From: CAWGOF01 sp963824225 | GTDB taxonomy: Bacteria > Acidobacteriota > Polarisedimenticolia > Polarisedimenticolales > Polarisedimenticolaceae | Reading direction: 5' to 3' | NCBI GenBank assembly: GCA_963824225.1 | Contig: CAWGOF010000003.1 | Coordinates: 1,488,001-1,552,000, forward strand | DNA: 64,000 nt | Shown: in pieces, positions 8,646 to 17,289 of the stretch | How the letters are laid out: the number at the start of each line of letters is the position of its first letter | Numbering within the stretch: the first letter of the stretch is position 1 | Notes under the pieces: generated by a model | What the model saw: only the letters and a program-made list of their open reading frames with translations | Told to the model about the DNA's origin: nothing | Databases searched by the model: none | Translations under genes and position numbers: made by a program

Positions 8646-8675
8646 TTGACTTCCGCCGCGGGCCCCCCCTAGCAT
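8646..8675 (+). promoter_or_regulatory. sigma-70-like promoter upstream of the outer-membrane barrel gene
   Basis: TTGACT (8646-8651), an 18-base spacer and TAGCAT (8670-8675) lie in the 226-base gap after the acyl-CoA dehydrogenase. They would give a leader of about 105 bases before the ATG at 8787. Nothing else was recognised in the gap. Confidence 0.45.
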
Positions 8676-8786
8676 CCGGGCCCGTAGGGGTCACGGAGTC
8701 GGGGCCGAACGGGTCACCTAGGGGTTACTCACGCGCCGTGAGGGCGTGGTGGGCCGGCTCGTCGGTCTGCGCAACAGGAGATCGCC

Positions 8787-9422
8787 ATGAATCGTCGGTT
8801 GTGTCTCGTGCTCCCGCTGATGCTCGTCGCCGTCGGATCGCTCGCGCTGGCCCAGTCGGACAAGCCGCTCCGCTGGCACTTCGACACGGGCTACAGCATG
8901 GTCCAAGGGGAGGCGGACCAGCTCGTCGACAGCGGGTGGTCGCTCGGCGGCGGCGCGCTGTTCAAGCCGAACCCGAACGCTCCGTTCGGCTGGAGGTTCG
9001 ACGCCAGCTACGACTGGTACGACGTGAAAACGGTCGAGCTCCCGGAAGTCCGCGTCGATGACGGGGATGCCGACCAGTGGTCGTTGCGCGGCGGCATCCA
9101 GTGGGAGTCGGGCGGCGACAAGGTCCGGTTCAGTCTCGGCGCCGGTCTCGGCTGGTACTGGCTGCACGCCGAGCTGACCGAAACGGTCCTCGTTCCCGGC
9201 TGGATCTGCGACCCGTACTGGTACTGGTACTGCTTCCCGGGTCTCGTCGAGGGCGACATCGTCCTCGCCGATCGGTCCGAGAGCGAGTGGGGCTACTACG
9301 CCGCCGCCGGGGTCATCATCCCGCTCCGCAGCACGGAGCTGTTCATCGAGGCGCAGTACCACTGGGTCGAGGTCGACCAGTCGTTCGAGACGATGCCGAT
9401 CGTCGTCGGCTGGCGCTTCTAA
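8787..9422 (+). CDS. outer-membrane beta-barrel protein
   Basis: 211 residues with a signal peptide (to about residue 22, ending LALAQS) and alternating amphipathic strands rich in Trp and Tyr, such as WHFDTGYSMVQG, WRFDASYDWYDV, VRFSLGAGLGWYW, WGYYAAAGVIIPL and FIEAQYHWVEV. It ends in a C-terminal Phe (VVGWRF), the outer-membrane assembly signal. Length and pattern suit an eight-stranded OmpA-like or opacity-type barrel. A loop contains DPYWYWYC, encoded by a short TACTGG repeat. Ligand and role are unknown. Confidence 0.75.
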   Translation: MNRRLCLVLPLMLVAVGSLALAQSDKPLRWHFDTGYSMVQGEADQLVDSGWSLGGGALFKPNPNAPFGWRFDASYDWYDVKTVELPEVRVDDGDADQWSLRGGIQWESGGDKVRFSLGAGLGWYWLHAELTETVLVPGWICDPYWYWYCFPGLVEGDIVLADRSESEWGYYAAAGVIIPLRSTELFIEAQYHWVEVDQSFETMPIVVGWRF

Positions 9423-9516
9423 CGATGCGCGGCGGCGACCGCTGCCCGATCGACGCAAACGGCGATGGGGCCTGGGACGAGAAGACGCCATAGTCCGAGG
9501 GCGCGGAGGTCGTCCG

Positions 9517-11094
9517 TTGCTGCCGTCGGCGAGATCGGGCGTCTGCGCGCTGGTGGTGGTGCTCGGTTGGTCGCTCGGATCGGGCCTGCCGGCATTCGCA
9601 GACGAGGCTCAGGGCGAGGCGACGCCTACACCGAAGCCTGCGCCGAAGAAAGCGTCCAAGCCGACCGTCGCTCAGCTGTCCAAGCTCGTCGCCGAGCAGC
9701 AGGCGCTGATCCAGGCCCAGCAGACGCTGCTCGACGAGCGTGCCCGGATCATCGAGCTGCAGTCGAGCGTCGACGCCAAGACCGAGGAGATCGAGGCGCA
9801 GCGGGCGCGGATCGCCGCGCTCGAGGAGGAGCTCGCCGCGCTTCGTGCGCGGCTGGACGCGATCGAGCAGCAGATCCCGGCGGCCGAGGCGCTCGAGGAC
9901 AAGCTCGCCAGCATCGAGAAGGCAACGCAGAAGGTCCCCGAGCTACCGCCGAACGTCGTGTCGGCGGGCGACTTCCCGGGCTCGATCCGCATCCCGGGCA
10001 CCGACGCGGCGGTCAAGTTCGGCGGGCGGATCCGCACCGCGGCCGTGTTCACCCTCGCTCCCCTGGGCTCCGAGGACCGGTTCTTGACGAACTCGATCCC
10101 GGTCGATCCGACGGACGAGGCCGCGGGCAAGGGCTCGCGCACGACGTTCTCGGCGAACACCAGCCGCTTCAACTTCGAGATGCGCACGCCGACCGGCGCG
10201 GGCCAGCTGCGCACGTTCATCGAGGGCGATTTCTTCGGCTCGGACGGCACCGGGGACCGCGTGTCGTTCCGGCTGCGCCACGCCTATGCCCAGTTCCACG
10301 GGTTCATCGTCGGCCAGACGTGGTCCACGTTCTCCGATCCCAGGGCGAACCACCAGGACATGGACTTCGAGGGGATCAACGGCGAGAACGTCATCCGCCA
10401 GGCGCAGATCCGCTACGTCGCGCAGGTGCGCAAGAACCTCGCCGTGGCCGGCGCCGCGGAGACGCCCGAGGTCTCGCTGACCGGCGGCCAGGGTGTCAAC
10501 GTCGTCCCCGATCTCGTCGGTCGGGCGATCTGGAGCTTCAAGGAGATCGGCCACCTGCAGGGCGCGGTCGTCCTGCGCGGGATACGCGGGGAGTCGGACA
10601 TCCCCGGAGCCGAATCAGCGAGCACGAATGCATGGGGCGCGAGCTTGAGCGGCGTCGTCCCGTTCTACTACTTCAACTTGACCGACCGCTTCATCTTCCA
10701 GCTCAACGCCGGCGAGGGGATCGCCCGCTACATCAACGACCTGCAATCGCTCGGCGGCCAGGACGCGGTGTTCGACCCGACGACCGGCGCGCTCGAGCCG
10801 CTGCCGGCCGTCGGCTGGTACCTGGTCTACGAGCACCAGTGGGCCGAGTGGGAGAAGACGCGGGCGATGAAGCTCCGGTCGTCCTTGATCTGGAGCTTCG
10901 TCACCGTCGACAACCTCGATTTCCAGCTCGACAACGCGTACCACAAGACCAACCGCTACTCGTTCAACGTCGTGTTCTCGCCGCTCGATCGGATCGACGT
11001 GGGAGTCGAGTATATCTACGGCACGCGCGAGAACAAGGACGGCCACGAGGGGTCGGCCGACCAGATCCAGATCGTGGGGATCTTCCGGTTCTGA
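9517..11094 (+). CDS. DcaP-like trimeric porin
   Basis: 525 residues. After a signal peptide and a Pro/Lys-rich linker, residues about 50-140 form a coiled coil (heptad-like AQLSKLVAEQQALIQAQQTLLDE and AALEEELAALRARLD) of the type that trimerises periplasmic N-termini of porins. The rest is a barrel with DcaP hallmarks: GSIRIPGTDAAVKFGGRIR, TRFNFE-like SRFNFEMRTP, FRLRHAYAQFHGFIVGQTWSTFSDP, and terminal Phe (VGIFRF). DcaP proteins pass dicarboxylates and other small anions across the outer membrane. Start is the TTG at 9517 with GGAGG seven bases upstream. Only ten bases separate it from the next gene, so one transcript is likely. Confidence 0.85.
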   Translation: MLPSARSGVCALVVVLGWSLGSGLPAFADEAQGEATPTPKPAPKKASKPTVAQLSKLVAEQQALIQAQQTLLDERARIIELQSSVDAKTEEIEAQRARIAALEEELAALRARLDAIEQQIPAAEALEDKLASIEKATQKVPELPPNVVSAGDFPGSIRIPGTDAAVKFGGRIRTAAVFTLAPLGSEDRFLTNSIPVDPTDEAAGKGSRTTFSANTSRFNFEMRTPTGAGQLRTFIEGDFFGSDGTGDRVSFRLRHAYAQFHGFIVGQTWSTFSDPRANHQDMDFEGINGENVIRQAQIRYVAQVRKNLAVAGAAETPEVSLTGGQGVNVVPDLVGRAIWSFKEIGHLQGAVVLRGIRGESDIPGAESASTNAWGASLSGVVPFYYFNLTDRFIFQLNAGEGIARYINDLQSLGGQDAVFDPTTGALEPLPAVGWYLVYEHQWAEWEKTRAMKLRSSLIWSFVTVDNLDFQLDNAYHKTNRYSFNVVFSPLDRIDVGVEYIYGTRENKDGHEGSADQIQIVGIFRF

Positions 11095-11104
11095 GGGACA
11101 AACG

Positions 11105-12605
11105 ATGAAGCTAGGGACAACGGTCGTGTGCTCGCTCGTGCTCCTCGGCTCGTGCTGCTCCGTCCGGGCACAGGAGCGGCCCCCGACCGTGAGCTGTGCG
11201 TCGGCTCCAGGCGAGCGCCGCCACTGCGCTGCCGACACGTCTTCAGGCGTCGCGCTCGTCCGCAGCACCGGCGAGGCGCCGTGCCTCCTCGGCAGGACGC
11301 TGGGGCTACGACGAACAGGGCATCTGGGTCTCGGAGGGTTGCTCGGGCGAGTTCCTTGCCGGCGCGCAGGTGCCGAGCCGCGAAGAGGCCGTGAAGAAGC
11401 CGGCGCCGAAGTACATCCCCAACCAGGGGTTCCTGCTCGTCGACGGGGAGAAGGGCCAGATCTACATGCGGCTCTTCAGCTACGTGCGCTACCTGAACCA
11501 GAAGGGGCTCGACCCGACCTACATCGACTTCTTCGGCAACGCCAAGACCGTGAAGCAGCGCGAGGACATCCAGCTCAACAAGTTCTTCCTGCCGTTCTCG
11601 GGCTGGTTCCTGACGCCCGAAGTTCCGCTACTACCTCTACGTCTGGTCGTCGAACGCCGTCCCAGGGCGATCCCGCGCAGGTCGTGGGCGCCGGCAACCT
11701 GAGCTACATGTTCAACCGTCACGTGACCCTCGGCGGCGGGATCACGAGCCTGCCCAGCGTGCGCAGCACCGAGGGCCAGTTCCCCTACTGGCTCGGCGTC
11801 GACGACCGGCTGACCGCGGACGAGTTCTTCCGCGGCTCCTACACGACCGGCTGTCTGGCTCAAGGGCGAGCTGACCACCAAGCTCAAGTACATGGCGATG
11901 ATCGGCAACAACCTGAGCACGCTCGGCGTCAGCGCGGCCCAGCTCGACAACACGCTCGACACGACGTCGTTCATGCTGCAGTGGCTGCCCACGACCGGCG
12001 AGTTCGGCCTCTACGGGACCTTCGGCGACTTCGACTACCACGAGAAGCTGGCCACGCGCCTCGGCGCTGCACTACACGCACAGCCCCGAGGACAAGCAGA
12101 GCCAGCCCGGCACCGAACTCGCATCGAGAACAGCCAGATCCGGCTCACCGACGGCAGCGTCATCTTCACGCCCGACCTCTTCGGGCCCGGCATCACCGTC
12201 GAGAAGGTCGACTACGACATGGTCGAGCCTCGACGGCGGGATCAAGTACAAGGGCCTGTCGCTCGAGGCCGAGTACTACTGGCGCTGGCTGAGCGACTTC
12301 GCGGGCACCGAACACCGCCGGGATCGCCGACATCGACGACCACGGGTTCCAGGTGCAGACCTCGGCGATGGCGATCCGCAGACACGCTGCAGGTCTACCT
12401 CGAGCGGCTCGGCGATCCGCGGCCGCTACGGCGACGCCTCGGAGATGCGGGCCGGGGCGAACTGGTACTTCATGAAGGAGCGCGGCCTCCGGCTCAACGC
12501 CGAGTGGCTGCACCTGAACAACTGCCCCGTGGGATACACGGCCGTTCCCTACCCCGTGGGCGGCAACGGCGACGTCTTCCACCGAACTTCGAGATGAACT
12601 TCTGA
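11105..12605 (+). pseudogene. DUF3011 domain plus outer-membrane porin, broken by about eleven frameshifts
   Basis: Reading across shifts gives a signal peptide, a DUF3011-like segment (VSCASAPGERRHCAADT, CLLGRTWGYDEQGIWVSEGCSGEF) and then a porin-type barrel (FLLVDGEKGQIYMRLFSYVRYLNQ, LNKFFLPFSGWFLTPKFRYYLYVW, GGGITSLPSVRSTEGQFP, GPGITVEKVDYDMVSLDGG) ending ...FEMNF, the Phe-terminal barrel signal. Shifts fall near 11300, 11619, 11659, 11855, 12069, 12118, 12225, 12310, 12380, 12402 and 12583. Nearly all need one extra base removed, and the amino acids on either side still fit. Conserved residues with no missense decay argue for recent insertions or a sequence artefact rather than old decay. 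It follows the DcaP porin by ten bases. Confidence 0.7.
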
Positions 12606-12625
12606 CGCGCGACGAGGATCCAGTC

Positions 12626-13700
12626 ATGCGCGTAGCGCAGCTCGCGCTGGCCATCGCCGTCGCCGTGCCGGTCGGCCGCACAGCCGGCGCCACCGACGCT
12701 ACGTAGCTGAACGACTCGCACTTCCACCTGACGAACTACGTCCAGGAGGGCACGGACATCCGCGACTTCCTGAAGATCATGGGCACGAAGGTCGGGCGCG
12801 TGGCCCTCTTCGGCATCCCGCTGCAGCAGACCTGGTCGTACGGGAACACCGGCGACTTCGCGCCGACCTACTACCTGCAGACGGACGCGCCGCTCTACTA
12901 CTACTCGTTCACCGACGCCTTCATCGCCATGGCCTACCGCTCGCTCACGCCCGAGGAGCAGGCGCGCTTCGACCCGATGATCACCGGCTTCAACCCGGCC
13001 GACATGTACGCGGCCGACCACATCCAGCGCGTGCTGCAGACGTTCCCCGGCGTCTTCTCCGGGATCGGCGAGTTCACGATCCACAAGGAGTTCGTGTCCG
13101 TCGAAGGTCGCCGGCGAGACGGCGAGCCTCGACGAACCCCGCGCTCGACCGGATCCTCGACTTCGCGGGCGAGGTCGGGCTCGTCGTGCTCCTGCACAAC
13201 GACGTCGACATGCCGTTCCCCAAGCCGGGCCAGGACCCCTACCAGGTCGCCGCAGCTCGCGCGACTGTTCCGGCGGCACCCGAAGACGACGATCATCTGG
13301 GCCCACTGCGGGCTCGGGCGCATCGTGCATCCGGTGAAGGACCAGCTCGCGATCGTCGAGCGCGCGCTCGTCGAACCCCGCGCTGCGCCCACGTCTCCAT
13401 CGACATCTCGTGGGACGAGGTGGCGAAGTACGTCGTCGCGACGCCGGAGACGATCGCAGGCCACCGCCGACCTCATCAACCGCCATCCCGACCGGTTCCT
13501 GTTCGGCACCGACGAGGTCGCGCCGACGGACCAGGCGAAGCTACCTGAAGGTCTACGACATGTACGCGCCGCTCTTCGCCGAAGCTGACGCCGGAGGCGA
13601 GCGAGAAGGTGCGCAAGGGCAACTACGAGCGGCTCTTCGACGAGGCCGCGGCAAGCGCGTCCGGGCGTGGGAAAAGAGCGAAGCTCAAGATGACCGATGA
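12626..13700 (+). pseudogene. amidohydrolase-family protein, in-frame TAG and about nine frameshifts
   Basis: The metal-dependent amidohydrolase (TIM-barrel) signature is readable across frames: NDSHFHLTNYVQEG with HxH, GIGEFTIHKEF, LVVLLHNDVDMPFP, TTIIWAHCGLGR, HVSIDISWDEVAKY and FLFGTDEVAPTD with the final metal-binding Asp. A signal-peptide-like start at 12626 is followed by an in-frame TAG at 12704, after which the frame resumes unchanged. Net +1 shifts fall near 13103, 13134, 13252, 13373, 13389, 13457, 13541 and 13581, with a two-base change near 13650. If expressed it would be a periplasmic hydrolase between two porins; the substrate is unknown. Confidence 0.7.
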
Positions 13701-13719
13701 CGGCACACAAGGAGGACTC

Positions 13720-14970
13720 ATGAGACGCGACACGCGCTTGCGGCCGCGCGAGTAGGAATCGGTCGTGCTCGGGCTGCTGGTCATGGCCAGCGACCGCGCC
13801 GAGCCTCGCGCAGATCGACCGCGGCCGTCGACAAGCCGCGGCTCGACATCTACGGCTTCGCCATGCTCGACATGGGCTACCAGACGGGCCAGAACGACCC
13901 GGACTGGTTCGACGTGGTGCGGCCGACCAAGCTGCCGGCGTTCGAGAACGAGTTCGGCGAGGACGGCCACTTCTACGCCGGCGTGCGCCAGAGCCGGCTC
14001 GGCGTCAAGGGCTTCATCCCCACCGACGTCGGCGAGATCAAGACGATCTTCGAGTTCGAGCTGTTCGGCACCGGCGTCGACGCCGGGCAGACGACGTTCC
14101 GCCTGCGCCACGCCTGGGGCGAGCTCGGCAAGAGTTCGGCGCCGGCCAGACCTGGAGCCCGTTCATGGACCCCGACGTGTTCCCGAACTCGATCGAGTAC
14201 TGGGGACCGAACGGCATGGTGTTCTTCCGCAACGTCCAGCTGCGCTGGATGCCGATGCAGGGCGGCGACTCGAGCTTCACGGTCGCGCTCGAGCGGCCGG
14301 GCGCGAGCGCCGACCAGGGCGAGTTCGCGGGCCGCATCGAGCTCGCAGGACGTGCAGGGCCGCTTCCCGCTGCCCGACCTCTCGGCGCACTACCGGATGA
14401 ACGCGGGACTGGGGCCACGTCCAGATCGGCGGCGATCCTGCGCCAGATGGAGTGGGACGACCTCGGACTCGACGCCCGTTCGACCTGTCGGGCGACGCGA
14501 CCGGCTGGGGCATCAACCTCAGCTCGAACCTCAAGTTCGATCGAGGACACGCTGCCGGCTCCGGTGGTCTTCGGCGAGGGCATCCAGAACTACATGAACG
14601 ACGCGCCGGTGGACGTCGGCGCGCTCGCGACACGGGCGACCCGCGACGCCGTCGTGGGCGAGGCGCTGCCGCTCCTCGGCATCGTCGCGTTCTTCGACCG
14701 CAACTGGAACGAGGAGTGGACGAGCTCGGTCGGCTACTCGATGATCGACATCGACAACAGCGACCGGGCAGGCGCCCGACGCGTTCAAGACAGGGCGAGT
14801 ACGCGCTCGCCAACCTCCTCTACTACCCGGTCGACGACCGTGATGCTGGGGCCGGAGATCCAGTGGGGCAAGCGCGAGAACAATTCCGGACGGCTTCACG
14901 TCGGACGACGTCCGGATCCAGTTCTCGGCCAAGTACAACTTCGAGCATCTCGTTCGGAGGCAAGTCATGA
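13720..14970 (+). pseudogene. second DcaP-like porin, in-frame TAG and about thirteen frameshifts
   Basis: A strong ribosome site (AAGGAGG) precedes ATG 13720. Eleven codons later a TAG (13753) interrupts the signal region, and hydrophobic residues (SVVLGLLVMAS) continue in the same frame. Across shifts the product reads DKPRLDIYGFAMLDMGYQTGQ, SRLGVKGFIPTDVG, FRLRHAWGEL, FGAGQTWSPFMDPDVFPN and YSMIDIDNSD, which are DcaP family features. Shifts lie near 13801, 13823, 14133, 14345, 14406, 14434, 14470, 14539, 14765, 14793, 14836, 14888 and 14943. Using the last one, the frame ends at TGA 14968-14970, overlapping the next gene's ATG, which supports the reconstruction. Confidence 0.7.
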
Positions 14971-16005
14971 AGCGTTTACACGACGCTCGCTGCTGGCTCG
15001 ATCGCCGTGCCGTGCTCGCGCTCGCGGCCGGCGCCGCGCTGGGCGCAGACCGCCGGCGCGAGATCGAGGCCGCGCTCGACGCGGCCCACGCGAAGTACAA
15101 GGACCTGAAGGAAGGCAAGAACGCCGACTACATCCCGGCCCTGGCCAAGGTCGACTCGAACATCTACGGCATCGCCCTCGTGACCGTCGGACGGCAAGGT
15201 CTACACCGCGGGCGACATCAAGTCCGAGGTCTCGATCCAGTCGATCTCCAAGGTCTTCACCATGGCCAAGGTCATCGAGGAGCAGGGACCGGACGCGATC
15301 GAGAAGACGATCGGCGTGGACGCGACCGGGATGCGCTTCAACTCGATCGTCGCGGTCGAGCTCGTCGCAGAAGGTCGCTCGGCGGCCCGGAGATGAACTC
15401 GCTCGTCAATCCCGGGCGCGATCGCCACCACGAGCATGGTCAAGGGCGCGACGCGCGACGAGATCTGGAACAGCATCCTCGAGCTACTACTCCGACTTCG
15501 CCGGCCGCCCGCTCGCGGTGAACCAGGAGGTCTTCAAGTCGGAGGCCGACACGAACCAGCGCAACCAGGCGATCGGCTACCTGATGTACGCCTACGGCTA
15601 CATCAAGGCCAAGCCGCTGCAGGCCACCGACATCTACACCGAGCAGTGCTCGGTCAACGTCAACGCCAAGGACCTGGCGACGATGGCGGGGACGCTGGCC
15701 AACGCGCGGGAAGAACCCGGTCACCGGCAAGCAGGTCATGAAGTCCGAGAACGTGCCGCGGGTGCTGGCCGTGATGGCGACCGCGGGCCTCTACGACGAC
15801 TCGGGCAAGTGGCTGTTCCGCACCGGTCTCCCGGGCAAGAGCGGCGTCGGCGGCGGCCTCATCGCCGTCTCGCCGGGCAAGTTCGGGATCGCCGTCGTCT
15901 CGCCGCCGCTCGACGACGCGGGCAACAGCGTCGCGCGCGCAGAAGGCGATCGCCGACATCTCGAACGCGCTGCGCGGGAACCCGTACGCCGCGGGATCGA
16001 AGTGA
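14967..16005 (+). pseudogene. glsA: glutaminase A, about seven frameshifts
   Basis: Beta-lactamase-fold glutaminase that hydrolyses glutamine to glutamate and ammonia. Recognisable blocks across frames: ADYIPALAKVDSNIYGIALVTVDG, SIQSISKVFTMAKVIE with the catalytic SxxK, GMRFNSIVAVE, GGPEMNSLVNPGAIATTSMV, YSDFAGRPLAVNQEVFKSE, DIYTEQCSVNVNAKDLATMAGTLAN and GKSGVGGGLIAVSPGKFGIAVVSPPLD. Shifts are near 15189, 15367, 15374, 15417, 15484, 15707 and 15935, all consistent with one extra base. The reconstructed TGA at 16003-16005 overlaps the acetate kinase GTG. The N-terminus is signal-like, so it may have been periplasmic. Confidence 0.8.
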
Positions 16006-17204
16006 TCGACGACTACACGCTTGTCCTCAACGCCGGCTCGTCGAGCCTCAAGTTCTGCGTGTACCGGAGATCCGAGGCCGAGCCGTGGCACCTCGAGGCG
16101 CGGGGCCGGATCGAGGGGATCGGCACGAAGCCGCGTCTGACGGCGCGCGGCGAAACGGGAGACGCGCTCGTCGATCGCACGCTCGACGTTACGGTGCGCG
16201 ACGGCTCGACCGCGCTTGGGGCGCTCGTCGAGTGGCTACGCCTCCGGTACGGCGACACACGGGTCCTTGGCGTCGGTCACCGCGTCGTTCACGGCGGCAC
16301 GAAGTTCACCTCGCCGATCGTCGTGACTCCCGAGGTCCTCGACCAGCTGCGCGAGCTCGTCCCGCTCGCGCCGCTGCACCAGCCGTACCACCTGGCGGCG
16401 ATCGGGGCGGTGTCCGAGCGCTTGCCCGACGTCCCGCAGGTCGCATGCTTCGACACGAGCTTCCATCGCGGCCAGCTGGAGGTTGCCGAGCTCGTGCCGC
16501 TGCCGCGGGAGATCCGTGTGACGGGAGTCCAGCGCTACGGGTTCCACGGCCTGTCCTACGAGTACATCGCCTCGGTCCTCCCGCAGGTCGCTCCCGAGGT
16601 CGCGGACGGCCGCGTGATCGTCGCTCACCTGGGAAACGGCGCGAGCCTGTGCGCGTTGCGCAACCGCAAGAGCGTCGACAGCACGCTCGGGTTCACGACC
16701 CTCGACGGACTGTGCATGGGCACGCGGCCGGGCTCGGTCGATCCGGGCGTGATCCTGCACCTATTCCAGAGCCTCAAGCTCCGGTCGAAGACGGTCGAGA
16801 CGATCCTGTACAAGAAGTCCGGGCTCCTCGGCATCTCGGGGATCAGCAACGACATGCGCGAGCTCCTGGGAAGCTCGGACCCAGCGGCGCGCCTGGCGGT
16901 CGACTACTTCGTGTACCGCGCGGCGAAGGAGATCGGCGCGCTCGCCGCAGTTCTCGCCGGGGTCGACGCGCTCGTGTTCACGGCCGGAATCGGCGAGCAC
17001 TCGGTCGAGATTCGCGAGCGTATCGCCGACGCGTGCGCGTGGCTCGGCGTCGAGCTCGACCGGGAAGCCAATGCCAGGGGCGAACCACGCATCACGACTG
17101 CGGCGAGCCGCGTCTCGGCGTGGGTCATTCCGACGAACGAGGAGCTGATGATCGCCCGTCACACCGGGGACCTGCTCGGCATCCGTGGAGCCGCGCGGAG
17201 CTGA
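16002..17204 (+). CDS. ackA: acetate kinase
   Basis: 400 residues. Reversible phosphorylation of acetate by ATP (or ATP formation from acetyl phosphate). ASKHA-fold motifs are intact: LVLNAGSSSLKF at the N-terminus, GHRVVHGG, ACFDTSFH, RYGFHGLSY, VIVAHLGNGASLCA, TTLDGLCMGTRPGSVDPG and VFTAGIGEHS. The start GTG overlaps the reconstructed stop of the glutaminase (GTGA). The reading frame is perfect from here on, which marks the right edge of the frame-disrupted tract. Phosphotransacetylase is not in the window. Confidence 0.95.
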   Translation: MIDDYTLVLNAGSSSLKFCVYRRSEAEPWHLEARGRIEGIGTKPRLTARGETGDALVDRTLDVTVRDGSTALGALVEWLRLRYGDTRVLGVGHRVVHGGTKFTSPIVVTPEVLDQLRELVPLAPLHQPYHLAAIGAVSERLPDVPQVACFDTSFHRGQLEVAELVPLPREIRVTGVQRYGFHGLSYEYIASVLPQVAPEVADGRVIVAHLGNGASLCALRNRKSVDSTLGFTTLDGLCMGTRPGSVDPGVILHLFQSLKLRSKTVETILYKKSGLLGISGISNDMRELLGSSDPAARLAVDYFVYRAAKEIGALAAVLAGVDALVFTAGIGEHSVEIRERIADACAWLGVELDREANARGEPRITTAASRVSAWVIPTNEELMIARHTGDLLGIRGAARS

Positions 17205-17234
17205 GGGTTTGCCGAGGCGTAACAGCGCAACGTA

Positions 17235-17264
17235 TTGCGGCGGTCGCGCGAGGTCGCCTATGCT
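17235..17264 (+). promoter_or_regulatory. sigma-70-like promoter for the DUF3300-DUF2950 pair
   Basis: TTGCGG (17235-17240), an 18-base spacer and TATGCT (17259-17264), about 25 bases before the DUF3300 ATG. A short leader containing AGGGG follows. Confidence 0.45.
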
Positions 17265-17289
17265 CTGAGTCGTTCCCAGGGGTCAAGCC

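Noticed and set aside
11290..16005. Claim that the dense +1 shifts are genuine programmed recoding
   Set aside because: No slippery consensus or stimulatory structure is shared by all sites and flanking genes need none; error or recent damage is the simpler reading, so it is reported only as something to test.
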